From NCBI RefSeq assembly GCF_031180885.1, contig NZ_JAPSLK010000017.1:1-64000 (forward strand): a stretch of 64,000 nucleotides of DNA, in the 5' to 3' direction. Of the stretch, positions 26,207 to 33,995 are shown in pieces. Origin of the DNA: Saccharothrix sp. Its GTDB lineage: Bacteria; Actinomycetota; Actinomycetes; Mycobacteriales; Pseudonocardiaceae. Each line of letters opens with the position of its first letter. Within the stretch, counting starts at the first letter, position 1. Below the pieces are notes generated by a model. The model was given only the letters and a program-made list of their open reading frames with translations. It ran no database searches and was not told where the DNA came from. The translations under genes and the position numbers were made by a program.

Positions 26207-27054
26207 GCGCCTCGGTCCTCTTCGACATCCCCGGTCCGAAGGCCCGGATGCGCTACCGCCTCTACGCGGCGATCGGCATCGCGGTCCTGGTCGCGGGCAT
26301 CGGTTTCGTGGTCTACCGGTTCGCCGCCAGCGGCCAGTTCGACGCCGCCAAGTGGGAGTGGTTGCAGTACAAGAACGTCCAGACGACCCTGCTGGACGCG
26401 CTGTGGAACACCGTCCGCGCGTTCCTCGTGGGAGCCGTGCTGGCCATGGTGTTCGGCGCGATCTTCGCCGCCGGCCAGCTGTCCGACCACAAGGTCGTGC
26501 GGGTGCCGGCGATGGCGGTCGTCGAGCTGTTCCGCGCGGTCCCGCTGGTCGTGCTGATCTTCATCTTCCACTACGGCATCGGCCTGGGCGCGCCGTTCTA
26601 CTCCGTGGTGGCGGGCCTGACCCTCTACAACGGCTCGGTGCTCGCGGAGGTCTTCCGCGCGGGTGTGCTGTCGCTGCCGCGTGGCCAGAGCGAGGCCGCG
26701 TACGCGGTGGGCATGCGCAAGACCCAGGTGATGACGCTGGTGCTGCTGCCGCAGGCGGTGCGGGCGATGATGCCGGCCATCATCAGCCAGCTGGTGGTGC
26801 TGCTGAAGGACTCGGCGCTGGGCTTCCTCATCACCTACGAGGAGCTGCTCTACCAGGCGCGCTACTTGGGCGGCATCTTCGAGTTCGGCCGTCCGCTGGT
26901 GCCGATCACGATCGTGGTGGCGGCGATCTACATCGCGATGTGCCTGCTGCTGACGTGGTTCGCGAACTACCTGGAGAAGCGCAACCGCCGCAGCAAGAAG
27001 GTGCTGGAGCTGGAGGCCAAGCCGGCCGAGGACGTGGTGGCGGCGGCCGTTTAG
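26203..27054 (+). CDS. gluD: Glutamate ABC transporter permease
   Basis: A 283-aa inner-membrane permease partnering GluC. It has a longer N-terminus than GluC with its first helix at about LYAAIGIAVLVAGIGFVVYR. The EAA loop reads EVFRAGVLSLPRGQSEAAYAVGMRKTQ, followed by VLLPQAVRAMMPAIIS. The basic C-terminal tail (EKRNRRSKK) is cytoplasmic. ATG 26203 overlaps the gluC stop. A strong hairpin follows 38 bases after the stop, ending the operon. Confidence 0.92.
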   Translation: MSASVLFDIPGPKARMRYRLYAAIGIAVLVAGIGFVVYRFAASGQFDAAKWEWLQYKNVQTTLLDALWNTVRAFLVGAVLAMVFGAIFAAGQLSDHKVVRVPAMAVVELFRAVPLVVLIFIFHYGIGLGAPFYSVVAGLTLYNGSVLAEVFRAGVLSLPRGQSEAAYAVGMRKTQVMTLVLLPQAVRAMMPAIISQLVVLLKDSALGFLITYEELLYQARYLGGIFEFGRPLVPITIVVAAIYIAMCLLLTWFANYLEKRNRRSKKVLELEAKPAEDVVAAAV

Positions 27055-27091
27055 GAACAGCCGCCTGGGAGCAACCCGCCTGGGAACACCC

Positions 27092-27128
27092 GACGCCGCC
27101 CGCGCTCCCGTCGAGCGCGGGCGGCGTC
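27092..27128. terminator. Terminator of gluABCD, shared with the convergent gene
   Basis: GACGCCGCCCGCGCTC (27092-27107) pairs with GAGCGCGGGCGGCGTC (27113-27128): a perfect 16-bp stem with a 5-base loop between two converging genes. Confidence 0.9.
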
Positions 27129-27140
27129 GTGCTGTGCGGG

Positions 27141-28232
27141 TCAGGTGTGGCGCAGGAGTGCGCCGACGCCTTCCCAGAGCTTGGCCTCGTCGGTGATGAC
27201 CACCTCCGCGCCGGTGGCGCTCGCGGCCACGGTCAGGACCTCGTCGGCCGGCTGTTGTTCGACGTGGTCGACGCCGAGCGCGCGCAGGTCGGACTCGCGG
27301 GTGGCCACCTGGGCCGGGTCGTCGCCGGCGAACACCATCCGGTCGCCCAGCGGGGTTCGGTTGGCGACCAGGAGCGCGGCCACGTTGGCCTCGCGCAGCG
27401 CCGCCACCACCTGCTCCATGCCCTGCACCGCCAGACCTCCGTCGCGGCCGGCTTCGGCGGTGAAGCGCTCGACGACGTCGTGTTCCCGCGTGTAGCGGTG
27501 TTGGGCGACCAGGGACTGCACGGCCGCGTCGAACGCCTCGTCGTCGGTGCCGCCGGACAGGCTGGCGCCCTCGACCTCGACCAGGACGTCCCGGCACCGC
27601 TGGCTCAGCTCCTCGCGGATCATGGCGCGGGCCTGGACTTCGCCGCCCAGGATGAGCAGCGGGGCGTTCAGGCCGTCGACCAGGGTCTCCGCCGCCTCGG
27701 CCACGCGGGCGGCGTTGCGCTGGGCGGTTTCCTCGACGGTGTTCTGGAGGCGTTTGTGGGACCAGCCGCCGCCGCCGACCTTGTGCAGCGGGTGCTGTTC
27801 GCCGCGGACCTCGGTCGACGTCTCGACCCGGCCGTCGTGGGCGTGCAGGTCGGCGCCGGCGCGGTCGGCCACCACCACGACGTGCGGCACCTGCGGTTCG
27901 TGCAGGCTGGCCAGCGGCAGCAGGTTCGGGCGGCGGGACCAGCGGGCCGAGTCGGCGGCCGGCGGTCGGGGCAGGGGTTCGTTGAGCAGGAGTTCGCCGT
28001 GGGCCGCGATGAGGGCCCGGCCGGCCTTGCCCACGGCGGGTTCCAGGGCCGCCGTGTCCATCGCGCGCATGGTGTCCTCGTCCGCACCCTGTCGCGCCAG
28101 GTCGTCGCGCAGCCCGCGCCACCGAAGTTCCAGCGCCTTGGCCGCGTCCTCCGTGTCGTGCGAGGCGTCCAGGTAGACCGACGCGAACGGTCCGCGCTCC
28201 CGGACCACCTCTCCCAAGGTGGACATGTCCAT
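27141..28232 (-). CDS. Rv2629-like protein, archaeo-eukaryotic release-factor fold (baeRF family)
   Basis: A 363-aa protein resembling M. tuberculosis Rv2629: GPFASVYLDASHDTEDA near the N-terminus, AVGKAGRALIAAHGELLLNE, VVVADRAGADLHAHDG, a GGEVQARAM segment and the C-terminal DEAKLWEGVGALLRHT. These features fit the bacterial relatives of eRF1 middle/C-terminal domains, proposed to act at the ribosome in dormancy or stress. The GGQ peptide-release motif of true release factors is not seen. ATG 28232 begins MDMSTLGEVVRERGPF. It is divergent from the EcsC gene with 42 bp between. Confidence 0.78.
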   Translation of the reverse strand: MDMSTLGEVVRERGPFASVYLDASHDTEDAAKALELRWRGLRDDLARQGADEDTMRAMDTAALEPAVGKAGRALIAAHGELLLNEPLPRPPAADSARWSRRPNLLPLASLHEPQVPHVVVVADRAGADLHAHDGRVETSTEVRGEQHPLHKVGGGGWSHKRLQNTVEETAQRNAARVAEAAETLVDGLNAPLLILGGEVQARAMIREELSQRCRDVLVEVEGASLSGGTDDEAFDAAVQSLVAQHRYTREHDVVERFTAEAGRDGGLAVQGMEQVVAALREANVAALLVANRTPLGDRMVFAGDDPAQVATRESDLRALGVDHVEQQPADEVLTVAASATGAEVVITDEAKLWEGVGALLRHT

Positions 28233-28274
28233 GGGTGTCGGCTACCCGCTGTGCCACCGCGTAACCTCGGTGCC

Positions 28275-28985
28275 ATGGCCGACGAACCCGGTGCGCTGGC
28301 GAAGGCCCAGCAAGGAGCGGTGGACCACCTGCTGAGGGTCGGCATCGAGGGCTTCGGCCCGTTCAAGAGCGCGCACACCATGGCGTCCGACCTGCTGGAC
28401 CGCGGGCTGACCAGGGACGAGGCGGTGCGCAACCTGATCCGCACGCACGTCACCGCCGCGGGCATCCAGGGGTTCGCCACCAACATCGGCGGGCTGATCA
28501 CCCTCCCGGTCACGCTGCCCGCCAACGTCGCCGCCGCCTACCTGGTGCAGACGCACCTGATCGCCTCCATCGCCGCCGTCTACGGGCACGACCTGGAGAG
28601 CGAGGAGGTGCGCACGGCGATCCTGGTGTGCCTGCTGGGCAACGCCGGCACCGAGGTGCTGAAGAAGGCGGGCATCAAGGTGGGCGCGAAGCTCACCATG
28701 AACCTGATCGAGCGAATCCCGGCGCAGCTGATCCGGGAGATCAACAAGCGGGTCGGCTTCACGCTGCTGGCCAAGTACGGCACGTCCAAGGGCGTGATCA
28801 CGCTGGCCAAGGGCGTCCCCCTGGTGGGTGGCGTGATCGGCGGCGGGTTCGACGCGGTGACCACGCGGGCGGTGGGCGGCTTCGCGCGGCGGTTCTTCGC
28901 CGAGCGCGCCGAGGTGCCGTTCGTGGTGGACGGGCAGGTCGTGGAAGGCGAGATCGTCGAGGAGCGGCGCGCCGAGCTGGAGTGA
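28275..28985 (+). CDS. EcsC family protein
   Basis: A 236-aa protein with the EcsC pattern: helical N-terminus, TNIGGLITLPVTLPANVAAAYLVQTHLIASIAAVYG (two hydrophobic amphipathic helices), ILVCLLGNAGTEVLKKAGIKVG, and the late GVPLVGGVIGGGFDAVTTRAVG. EcsC proteins are widespread and poorly understood; Bacillus EcsC sits beside the EcsAB transporter, but no transporter partner is here. A TAACCT -10-like element ends seven bases before ATG 28275, suggesting a leaderless message. The acidic tail (EGEIVEERRAELE) may be exposed. A hairpin follows. Confidence 0.72.
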   Translation: MADEPGALAKAQQGAVDHLLRVGIEGFGPFKSAHTMASDLLDRGLTRDEAVRNLIRTHVTAAGIQGFATNIGGLITLPVTLPANVAAAYLVQTHLIASIAAVYGHDLESEEVRTAILVCLLGNAGTEVLKKAGIKVGAKLTMNLIERIPAQLIREINKRVGFTLLAKYGTSKGVITLAKGVPLVGGVIGGGFDAVTTRAVGGFARRFFAERAEVPFVVDGQVVEGEIVEERRAELE

Positions 28986-28986
28986 C

Positions 28987-29035
28987 GATTGGCCCGAGAT
29001 CTCGGGTCGATCGTGGCCCTTCACCTGGGCCAATC
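28987..29035 (+). terminator. Terminator after the EcsC gene
   Basis: GATTGGCCC (28987-28995) pairs with GGGCCAATC (29027-29035); an inner CGAGATCTCG palindrome adds structure. Confidence 0.65.
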
Positions 29036-29055
29036 ACCCGAATAGCGTAACCGCC

Positions 29056-30270
29056 ATGGGGGCGACGAAGCGGCTCGCGCTGGCGCAGGCGGTCAACTCG
29101 GTGGGGGGCGGCGCGTTCTACGCGTCGTCGGCGCTGTTCTTCACGCGGGTCGTCGGGTTGTCGGTGGCGGAGGTCGGGTTCGCGTTGACGCTGGCCTGGG
29201 CGGTCGGCGCGGTGGCCGGCGTCCCGCTGGGGCAGCTCGCGGACCGGTTCGGGGCGCGGCGGATCGCGGTCGCGCTGGCCGTGGTGACGGCGGGGGCGTT
29301 GGCGTTGTTCCCGGTGGTGCGGTCGTGGCCGGCGTTCCTGGCGGCGGCGTGCCTCTACACGTCCGGGCAGAGCGGGTTGCAGGCCGCGCGGCAGGCGCTG
29401 TTGGCGGGGCTGGTCGAGCCGGAGCGGCGGGTGCGGGTGCGGGCGGCGCTGCAGTCGGTGCTCAACGCGGGGCTCGCGGTCGGGGCCGGGCTGGGCGCGG
29501 TCGCGCTGCACCTGGACACGCCGGCGGCGTACCTCACCGTGTTCGCGGTGGACGCCGCCGGGTTCCTGGTCGCCGCGCTGGTGCTGCTGGGTCTGCCGGA
29601 GGTCGTGGTTCGGGTGTCCGGGCCGAAGCGGGCCGGGGTGCTGCGGGACCGGCCGTACGCGGTGGTGGCGCTGTTGAACGCGATCATCCTGCTGTACATG
29701 CCGATGCTCAGCCTGGTCATTCCACTGTGGATCGTGCAGCGGACGGAGGCGCCCGCGTGGGTGGTCGGCGCGCTGTTCGTGCTCAACACCGGTGCGGTCG
29801 TGGTGGGGCAGGTGCGGTTGGCGCGCGGTGTCACGGACCTGCGGACGGCGGTGCGTTCGGTGCGGCGCGGCGGTGTGCTGCTGCTGGTGTCGTGCGGGGT
29901 GTTCGCGCTGTCCGAGGGGCGCGGTGCGTGGGTGGCGGTGGCGGTGCTGGTGGTCGCGGCGGCCGTGCAGGTGGTGGGGGAGATGTTCCACGGCGCGGGG
30001 TCGTGGGAGATCGGGTTCGGGCTCGCGCCGGCGGACAAACAGGGGCAGTACCAAGGGTTCTACGGGACCGGCACGGCCGTGGCGCGGACCGTCGGGCCGC
30101 TGCTGCTGACCACGTTGGTGTTGGGTGGTGGCGCGTGGGGGTGGCTCGCGCTGGGTGGGCTGTTCCTGGCCGCCGCGCCGGCGATGGGGCCGGCGGTGCG
30201 CGTTGCCTCGGCGCCCGGTGATCTTGATCGCTCGGAAAAGTCCTTGGCATCCGTGGACGGGACGCGCTAA
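29056..30270 (+). CDS. MFS transporter
   Basis: A 404-aa, 12-helix major facilitator. GQLADRFGARRIAVAL is the motif A loop between helices 2 and 3. ALNAIILLYMPMLSLVIPLWIV-like and LLLTTLVLGGGAWGWLALGGLFLAA segments are membrane helices. Substrate unknown; the pattern fits actinobacterial antibiotic-type exporters. ATG 29056 is preceded by TAGCGTAACC a few bases upstream, suggesting a leaderless transcript. Its stop is followed within 11 bases by a tiny leader frame whose promoter overlaps the end of this gene, so the next transcript starts separately. Confidence 0.82.
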   Translation: MGATKRLALAQAVNSVGGGAFYASSALFFTRVVGLSVAEVGFALTLAWAVGAVAGVPLGQLADRFGARRIAVALAVVTAGALALFPVVRSWPAFLAAACLYTSGQSGLQAARQALLAGLVEPERRVRVRAALQSVLNAGLAVGAGLGAVALHLDTPAAYLTVFAVDAAGFLVAALVLLGLPEVVVRVSGPKRAGVLRDRPYAVVALLNAIILLYMPMLSLVIPLWIVQRTEAPAWVVGALFVLNTGAVVVGQVRLARGVTDLRTAVRSVRRGGVLLLVSCGVFALSEGRGAWVAVAVLVVAAAVQVVGEMFHGAGSWEIGFGLAPADKQGQYQGFYGTGTAVARTVGPLLLTTLVLGGGAWGWLALGGLFLAAAPAMGPAVRVASAPGDLDRSEKSLASVDGTR

Positions 30271-30273
30271 CGT
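30244..30273 (+). promoter_or_regulatory. Predicted promoter of the leader peptide/small-protein transcript
   Basis: TTGGCA (30244-30249), 18-bp spacer, TAACGT (30268-30273). It overlaps the 3' end of the MFS gene and would start RNA at about 30280, the position of the leader ATG. Confidence 0.5.
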
Positions 30274-30280
30274 CATCGAC

Positions 30281-30304
30281 ATGTTCTTCCAGATCTACCT
30301 CTGA
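30281..30304 (+). CDS. Putative 7-residue leader peptide MFFQIYL
   Basis: ATG-TTC-TTC-CAG-ATC-TAC-CTC-TGA. It lies directly downstream of a predicted promoter, so that its ATG would be at or within two bases of the RNA start, as in actinobacterial leaderless leader peptides. It is followed by ~260 bases of untranslated sequence with a large hairpin, then two small genes. Translation of the leader may govern folding of the RNA behind it. The evidence is position only; seven codons can occur by chance. Confidence 0.45.
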   Translation: MFFQIYL

Positions 30305-30422
30305 GGATTCTCCTCCTCCGCGCCGCACGCGAGGCTCTGTGCCCGTGCCGAGCGCTCTTCTCTGGTGGCCCTAGCGGCTCTGTGACGACCCTTTCGGTCG
30401 TCTGCTCTTCACCCCCTCGAAT

Positions 30423-30521
30423 GCGAGGCCGCGGCGGCTTGTCGGGCTGCCGTTCCCGCCGATCACGTTCTTCGATCGGTGGGAACGGCGGGCCGACGAG
30501 CCGACTTTCAGGCGGCCTCGC
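30423..30521 (+). ncRNA. Large three-segment RNA hairpin in the 5' region of two small genes
   Basis: Nested pairing is visible by eye. Outer GCGAGGCCGC (30423-30432) pairs with GCGGCCTCGC (30512-30521). Middle CGGCTTGTCGG (30435-30445) pairs with CCGACGAGCCG (30493-30503) with one T-G pair. Inner GCCGTTCCCGCCGATC (30449-30464) pairs with 30474-30489 through one wobble and closes a 9-base loop. About 37 pairs in 99 bases is far above chance. A smaller hairpin, GACGACC-ctttc-GGTCGTC, lies upstream near 30396-30414. Its place between leader peptide and genes suggests a regulatory RNA, perhaps an attenuator. No known riboswitch class is recognised. Confidence 0.6.
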
Positions 30522-30563
30522 CGCGACGCCGAAGGCGGCGCAATTCAGCAGAGAGGCGGTCGT

Positions 30564-30707
30564 ATGCCCACCATGCGCAACGAACAACCCCACGACGGTT
30601 TGCCGACCAACCGCAAGGCCCGTCGTGCCAAGGGCGCGGCCCAGCCGCGCTTCGGCGGGGGACGCGTCGTCGCCAACCCGCGCCAGTACGCCATGCGGCG
30701 TCGCTGA
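30564..30707 (+). CDS. Small basic protein, 47 aa
   Basis: ATG 30564 follows AGAGAGG at a good distance. The product is very basic: an N-terminal MPTMRNEQPHDGLP, then NRKARRAKGAAQPRFGGGRV and a C-terminal AMRRR. It is disorder-like with a K/R-rich core and an RFGGGR loop, consistent with RNA or ribosome binding. It shares NRKARR with NRRERR of the next gene, so the two may be distantly related. No family is recognised. The large hairpin upstream implies tight control. Confidence 0.7.
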   Translation: MPTMRNEQPHDGLPTNRKARRAKGAAQPRFGGGRVVANPRQYAMRRR

Positions 30708-30740
30708 CCAGCGACAACGCCACACCTGAGGAGGGGTCCG

Positions 30741-30923
30741 ATGATCGAGCAGAACGACGTACCGGCCGAGGGCGAACAGCCCGAGCAGGAGCCGGAGTAC
30801 GTCCCGAACCGCCGCGAACGGCGCGGCCACGCCCAGAAGAACACGGGCGTGAACAAGATCCCCGGCCGGCCGCACCAGGCGAACTTCGTCGGGCGCAGGC
30901 TCTTCCGCCGCAACGGCGGCTGA
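30741..30923 (+). CDS. Small basic protein, 60 aa
   Basis: ATG 30741 follows the strong site GAGGAGGGG. The first 20 residues are acidic (DVPAEGEQPEQEPEY), the rest basic: VPNRRERRGHAQKNTG, NKIPGRPHQANFVGRRLFRRN. An acidic head and basic tail suit a nucleic-acid-binding or ribosome-associated protein. It is 33 bases downstream of the other small gene and co-transcribed with it. Unknown family. A 50-bp dyad element starts 8 bases after its stop, then a 16-bp-stem terminator. Confidence 0.75.
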   Translation: MIEQNDVPAEGEQPEQEPEYVPNRRERRGHAQKNTGVNKIPGRPHQANFVGRRLFRRNGG

Positions 30924-30930
30924 GCGCCCC

Positions 30931-30980
30931 GCGGCCTCCGGCCCCCGGTGTCCATTGTCGCATCGGGGACCGACAGTTCC
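30931..30980 (-). repeat. Two-hairpin element, copy A
   Basis: Minus-strand copy of the 50-bp family described in the findings. Read in sense it has CTGTCGG...GCGACAAT and GGGGGCCGGAGGCCGC. It is the only intergenic copy and the most diverged at its right end (GCCGC rather than GCCGGC). It lies between the small-protein gene and its terminator. Confidence 0.85.
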
Positions 30981-30997
30981 CGGCGGCCGGCCATTCG

Positions 30998-31037
30998 GCA
31001 CCGCCGGCACCGCGCTCATCACGCGGTGCCGGCGGTG
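30998..31037 (+). terminator. Terminator of the small-protein operon
   Basis: CACCGCCGGCACCGCG (30999-31014) pairs with CGCGGTGCCGGCGGTG (31022-31037) over a 7-base loop. Confidence 0.85.
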
Positions 31038-31095
31038 TGCCCGCATTTGTCCGTTTCCTTTGGGGTGCGCGGAATTCGTCTAGGCTCGTGGCGTC

Positions 31096-33930
31096 ATGAG
31101 CGCACAGCGGGTGAGTCCGGTTCTCGTCGGCCGGGCCGAGGAGTTCACGCGGCTGGGTGACGCGTTCGCCGACGTGCCCGCGACCGTGCTCGTCGGCGGT
31201 GAGGCCGGGGTCGGGAAGTCGCGGCTGGTGGCGGAGTTCGTCGCCGGGCTGGACGCGCGCGTGCTGGTCGGCGGGTGCGTCGAACTGGACGGGCTGCCGT
31301 TCGCGCCGTTCGTCGCCGCTCTGCGCGGGGTGGCGTTGACCGACCGGGAACGTGCCGATCTTGCGTCCCTGGTGCCGGGGCTGGAACCACGTCCGGGTGA
31401 CGAGGCGCGTCCTCGGTTGTTCGAGGGCGTGTTGGCGCTGTTGGCCCGGTTGTCCGAGCAGCAGCCCGTTGTCCTGGTGGTCGAGGACGCCCACTGGGCC
31501 GACCGGTCCAGCCGCGACCTGCTGGACTTCCTGGTGCGCAACCAGCGCGCGGTGCCGCGGTCGTTGATCGTGGTGACCCACCGGACCGACGAGACCAGTC
31601 GTCCGCTGCGCGCTGTGCTGGCCGAACTCGGCCGGGTGCCGTGGGTGCGTTCGGTCGAGTTGGGGCGGTTGTCGGCGCGGGACGTCCGGCAGCAGTTGCG
31701 GGAGATCCTGGGCAGTGAGCCCGATCCCGAGTTCGCGCGCGCGGTTTTCCGGCGCAGCGCGGGCAATCCGCTGTTCGTGGAGGCCCTGCTGGACGGGTCC
31801 GACGGGCGGTCGCTGGCCGAGTTGCTGCTGGGTCGGGTGGATCGCCTCGGCCCGGACGCTGTGGCGATCGTGCGCGCGGCGGCAGTCGGTGGCGCACGCG
31901 TCTCTCATGCGGTGCTCAGCCGCGTTGTCGACACCACGGCCATCAGGTCCACTGTGGACGGTGGTGTGCTGGTCGTGGACGGCGACGGGTACGCGTTCCG
32001 ACACGCCCTGATCCGCGACGCCGTGTGCGCGGACCTCCTGCCCGGCGAACGGGTCGACCTCCACGCCCGCTACGCCCAAGCCCTGCCCGAGGACGCCGCC
32101 GCCGAACTGACCCACCACCGCCACGCCGCCGGTGACCTGACCGGTGCCGTCGAAGCCGCATGGCGCGCAGCCGACACCGCTCGACGTGCCCTCGCCTACG
32201 CCGAACAGCTGGCCATGCTGGAACGTGTGCTCGACCTGTGGGACCACGCCGGGCACTTGGACGTCGACCGGAGCACCGTGCTGGAGAACGCGGGCGAGGC
32301 CGCGTGGCGGGCCGGCGAGGACTCCCGGGGCGTCGAGCTGACCACGGAACTCCTGGCATCCCTGGACATCGACGCCGAACGCATCCGTTACGCGGCGGTG
32401 CTAGAGCAACGGGCCCGAATGCTGGCCCGCCTGGGCCGCCCCGAGGCATTGGACGACCACCGCCGCGCCGTCGACACCGTTCCCGAAGGTCACGCGATCC
32501 GCGGCTACCTGCTCAACTCCCTGGCCGACCGCCTGATGGAGGTCCCCGCGCCGGACGAGGCCCGCGCCGCCGCCGAACAGGCCCTGGGCGCTTCCCACCA
32601 CGCCGGTGACGACCCGTCCGAAGCCGCGGCCTTGATCACCCTCGCCGTCCTGGACGCCCGCGAAGGCGACCTCGACGCCCAGCTACCACGCCTGGCCACA
32701 GCCGCCGCAATCGCAGAATCCGTTGCCGCCCACCAGATTCGGCTCCGCGCATTGCGCTGGGAGTCGTCCCTGTCCGAGGCGTTCGGCAGACTGGACCGGG
32801 CGGAGGAGTTGGCCCGACACGGCCTCCAGACCGCCCGCGAACTGGGCCTGGCCCGATCGGCCGGCGTAGAACACGCGGTCGCGCTGGCCATGGCCCAAGT
32901 CGGCGGCGGCAAGTGGGACGAGGCCGTCGAATGCATCGACCACGCCCTCGACCACGCCCCACCCCCGAACCACCACGCCCACCTGTTGTGCCTCAAGGGT
33001 TACGTGACCCTCCACCGCGGCGACCCCGACCACGCGGCATGGGCTGTCGCCAGGGCACGCGACCTGGTCGGTTCAGGCTTCAGCCAAGACCCCCTCCTCT
33101 TGGCCCGCCTGGACGCCGAAGTCCGCCGAGCCCAAGGCCACGACCCCGCCGAGGTCCTGCTGCCAGCCCTGGACCTGCCCCACCTGGCCCACGCGTCCCG
33201 CTTCGCCTGGCCCCTGCTGGTGATCGCCCGCCGAGCCGGAATTGTCGCACCCCCATGGGACAATGGAACCGGGGGCCGGAGGCCGGCCCGCGACGCCGGA
33301 GCCGAGGGTGGAGCCGAGGGTGGAGCCGAGGGTGGAGCCGACGCCGGGAGCGAGCCACCGACCCGCGATGCCGCGAGCGTGCAGCCGCGTCGCGATGCTG
33401 CGGGCGTGCCGCCGGGCCGCGACGTCGGGGGCGGGCCGCCGCGCGTAGCGCCGGAGCTGCCGGTGGTGGGTCCGGTGCAGCGCGCCTGGTCGCTCACCTT
33501 CCACGGCTCACCCGAGGCGATCCCCGCCTGGGAAGACCTCAACCAGCCCTTCCACCTCGCCTCCACCCTCGTCGAGCACGCCGCCGAAAACCCGAAAGCC
33601 CGCGCCGACGACCTGCGCCGAGCCGTGCAGCTCGCCGACGCGCTCCAAGCCGCACCCCTCCGCGCCCGCGCCGCCGACCTCGCCCGCCGCGCCCACGTCA
33701 CCCTCACCGGCGAAGGCACCGCCAAGCGCACCAGCTTCGGCCTGACCGCCCGCGAGGTGGAGGTCCTGCGCCTGGTCACCGACGGCCTGGCCAACCGGGA
33801 GATCGCCGAACGCCTGTTCATCTCGGCGAAGACGGCGAGCGTGCACGTGTCGAACATCCTCGGCAAGCTGGGCGTGGCCAACCGCGTCGAGGCCGCCGCC
33901 ACCGCACACCGGCTGGGCCTCTTCGAATAA
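31096..33930 (+). CDS. LuxR-family ATP-binding regulator (LAL type) with an in-frame repeat insertion
   Basis: A 944-aa regulator. The N-terminal ATPase has Walker A GGEAGVGKSRLVAEF (~residues 34-48) and Walker B VVLVVEDAHWAD. A long helical, TPR-like middle follows. The C-terminal LuxR helix-turn-helix reads LTAREVEVLRLVTDGLANRE, IAERLFISAKTASVHVSNIL and GKLGVANRVEA. LALs often control antibiotic or sugar genes. Residues ~715-790 are foreign-looking: GIVAPPWDNGTGGRRPA from repeat copy B, then AEGG repeats and an Arg/Pro-rich part, all in frame, after which helical sequence resumes (VQRAWSLTFHGSPEAIPAWE). A TAGGCT -10-like element before ATG 31096 suggests a leaderless message. Target genes unknown. 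Confidence 0.88.
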   Translation: MSAQRVSPVLVGRAEEFTRLGDAFADVPATVLVGGEAGVGKSRLVAEFVAGLDARVLVGGCVELDGLPFAPFVAALRGVALTDRERADLASLVPGLEPRPGDEARPRLFEGVLALLARLSEQQPVVLVVEDAHWADRSSRDLLDFLVRNQRAVPRSLIVVTHRTDETSRPLRAVLAELGRVPWVRSVELGRLSARDVRQQLREILGSEPDPEFARAVFRRSAGNPLFVEALLDGSDGRSLAELLLGRVDRLGPDAVAIVRAAAVGGARVSHAVLSRVVDTTAIRSTVDGGVLVVDGDGYAFRHALIRDAVCADLLPGERVDLHARYAQALPEDAAAELTHHRHAAGDLTGAVEAAWRAADTARRALAYAEQLAMLERVLDLWDHAGHLDVDRSTVLENAGEAAWRAGEDSRGVELTTELLASLDIDAERIRYAAVLEQRARMLARLGRPEALDDHRRAVDTVPEGHAIRGYLLNSLADRLMEVPAPDEARAAAEQALGASHHAGDDPSEAAALITLAVLDAREGDLDAQLPRLATAAAIAESVAAHQIRLRALRWESSLSEAFGRLDRAEELARHGLQTARELGLARSAGVEHAVALAMAQVGGGKWDEAVECIDHALDHAPPPNHHAHLLCLKGYVTLHRGDPDHAAWAVARARDLVGSGFSQDPLLLARLDAEVRRAQGHDPAEVLLPALDLPHLAHASRFAWPLLVIARRAGIVAPPWDNGTGGRRPARDAGAEGGAEGGAEGGADAGSEPPTRDAASVQPRRDAAGVPPGRDVGGGPPRVAPELPVVGPVQRAWSLTFHGSPEAIPAWEDLNQPFHLASTLVEHAAENPKARADDLRRAVQLADALQAAPLRARAADLARRAHVTLTGEGTAKRTSFGLTAREVEVLRLVTDGLANREIAERLFISAKTASVHVSNILGKLGVANRVEAAATAHRLGLFE
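33238..33287 (+). repeat. Two-hairpin element, copy B, inside the LuxR-type gene
   Basis: Plus-strand copy: ATTGTCGCA...ATGGGACAAT, then GGGGGCCGGAGGCCGGC (33271-33287). It is translated in frame as GIVAPPWDNGTGGRRPA and followed directly by a tandem repeat. Confidence 0.9.
33301..33336 (+). repeat. 12-bp tandem repeat in the LuxR-type gene
   Basis: GCCGAGGGTGGA occurs three times in perfect register, with degenerate flanking copies, coding for (AEGG)n just downstream of element copy B. Confidence 0.9.
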
Positions 33931-33995
33931 GGGCCTCTTCGCATAGGGCTGCCGCCCGATGTGCCGACACGGGCCTTAGACCGACCGTCGTGGGC

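Noticed and set aside
26352-28985. An 877-codon plus-strand frame joining gluD and the EcsC gene
   Set aside because: Only its last 236 codons (from 28275) are real; the rest is out of frame with gluD and antisense to the Rv2629-like gene.
30382-30729. A 115-codon plus-strand frame over the leader hairpin
   Set aside because: Arg/Ser-rich, it overlaps both the structured RNA and the better-supported 47-aa gene in another frame.
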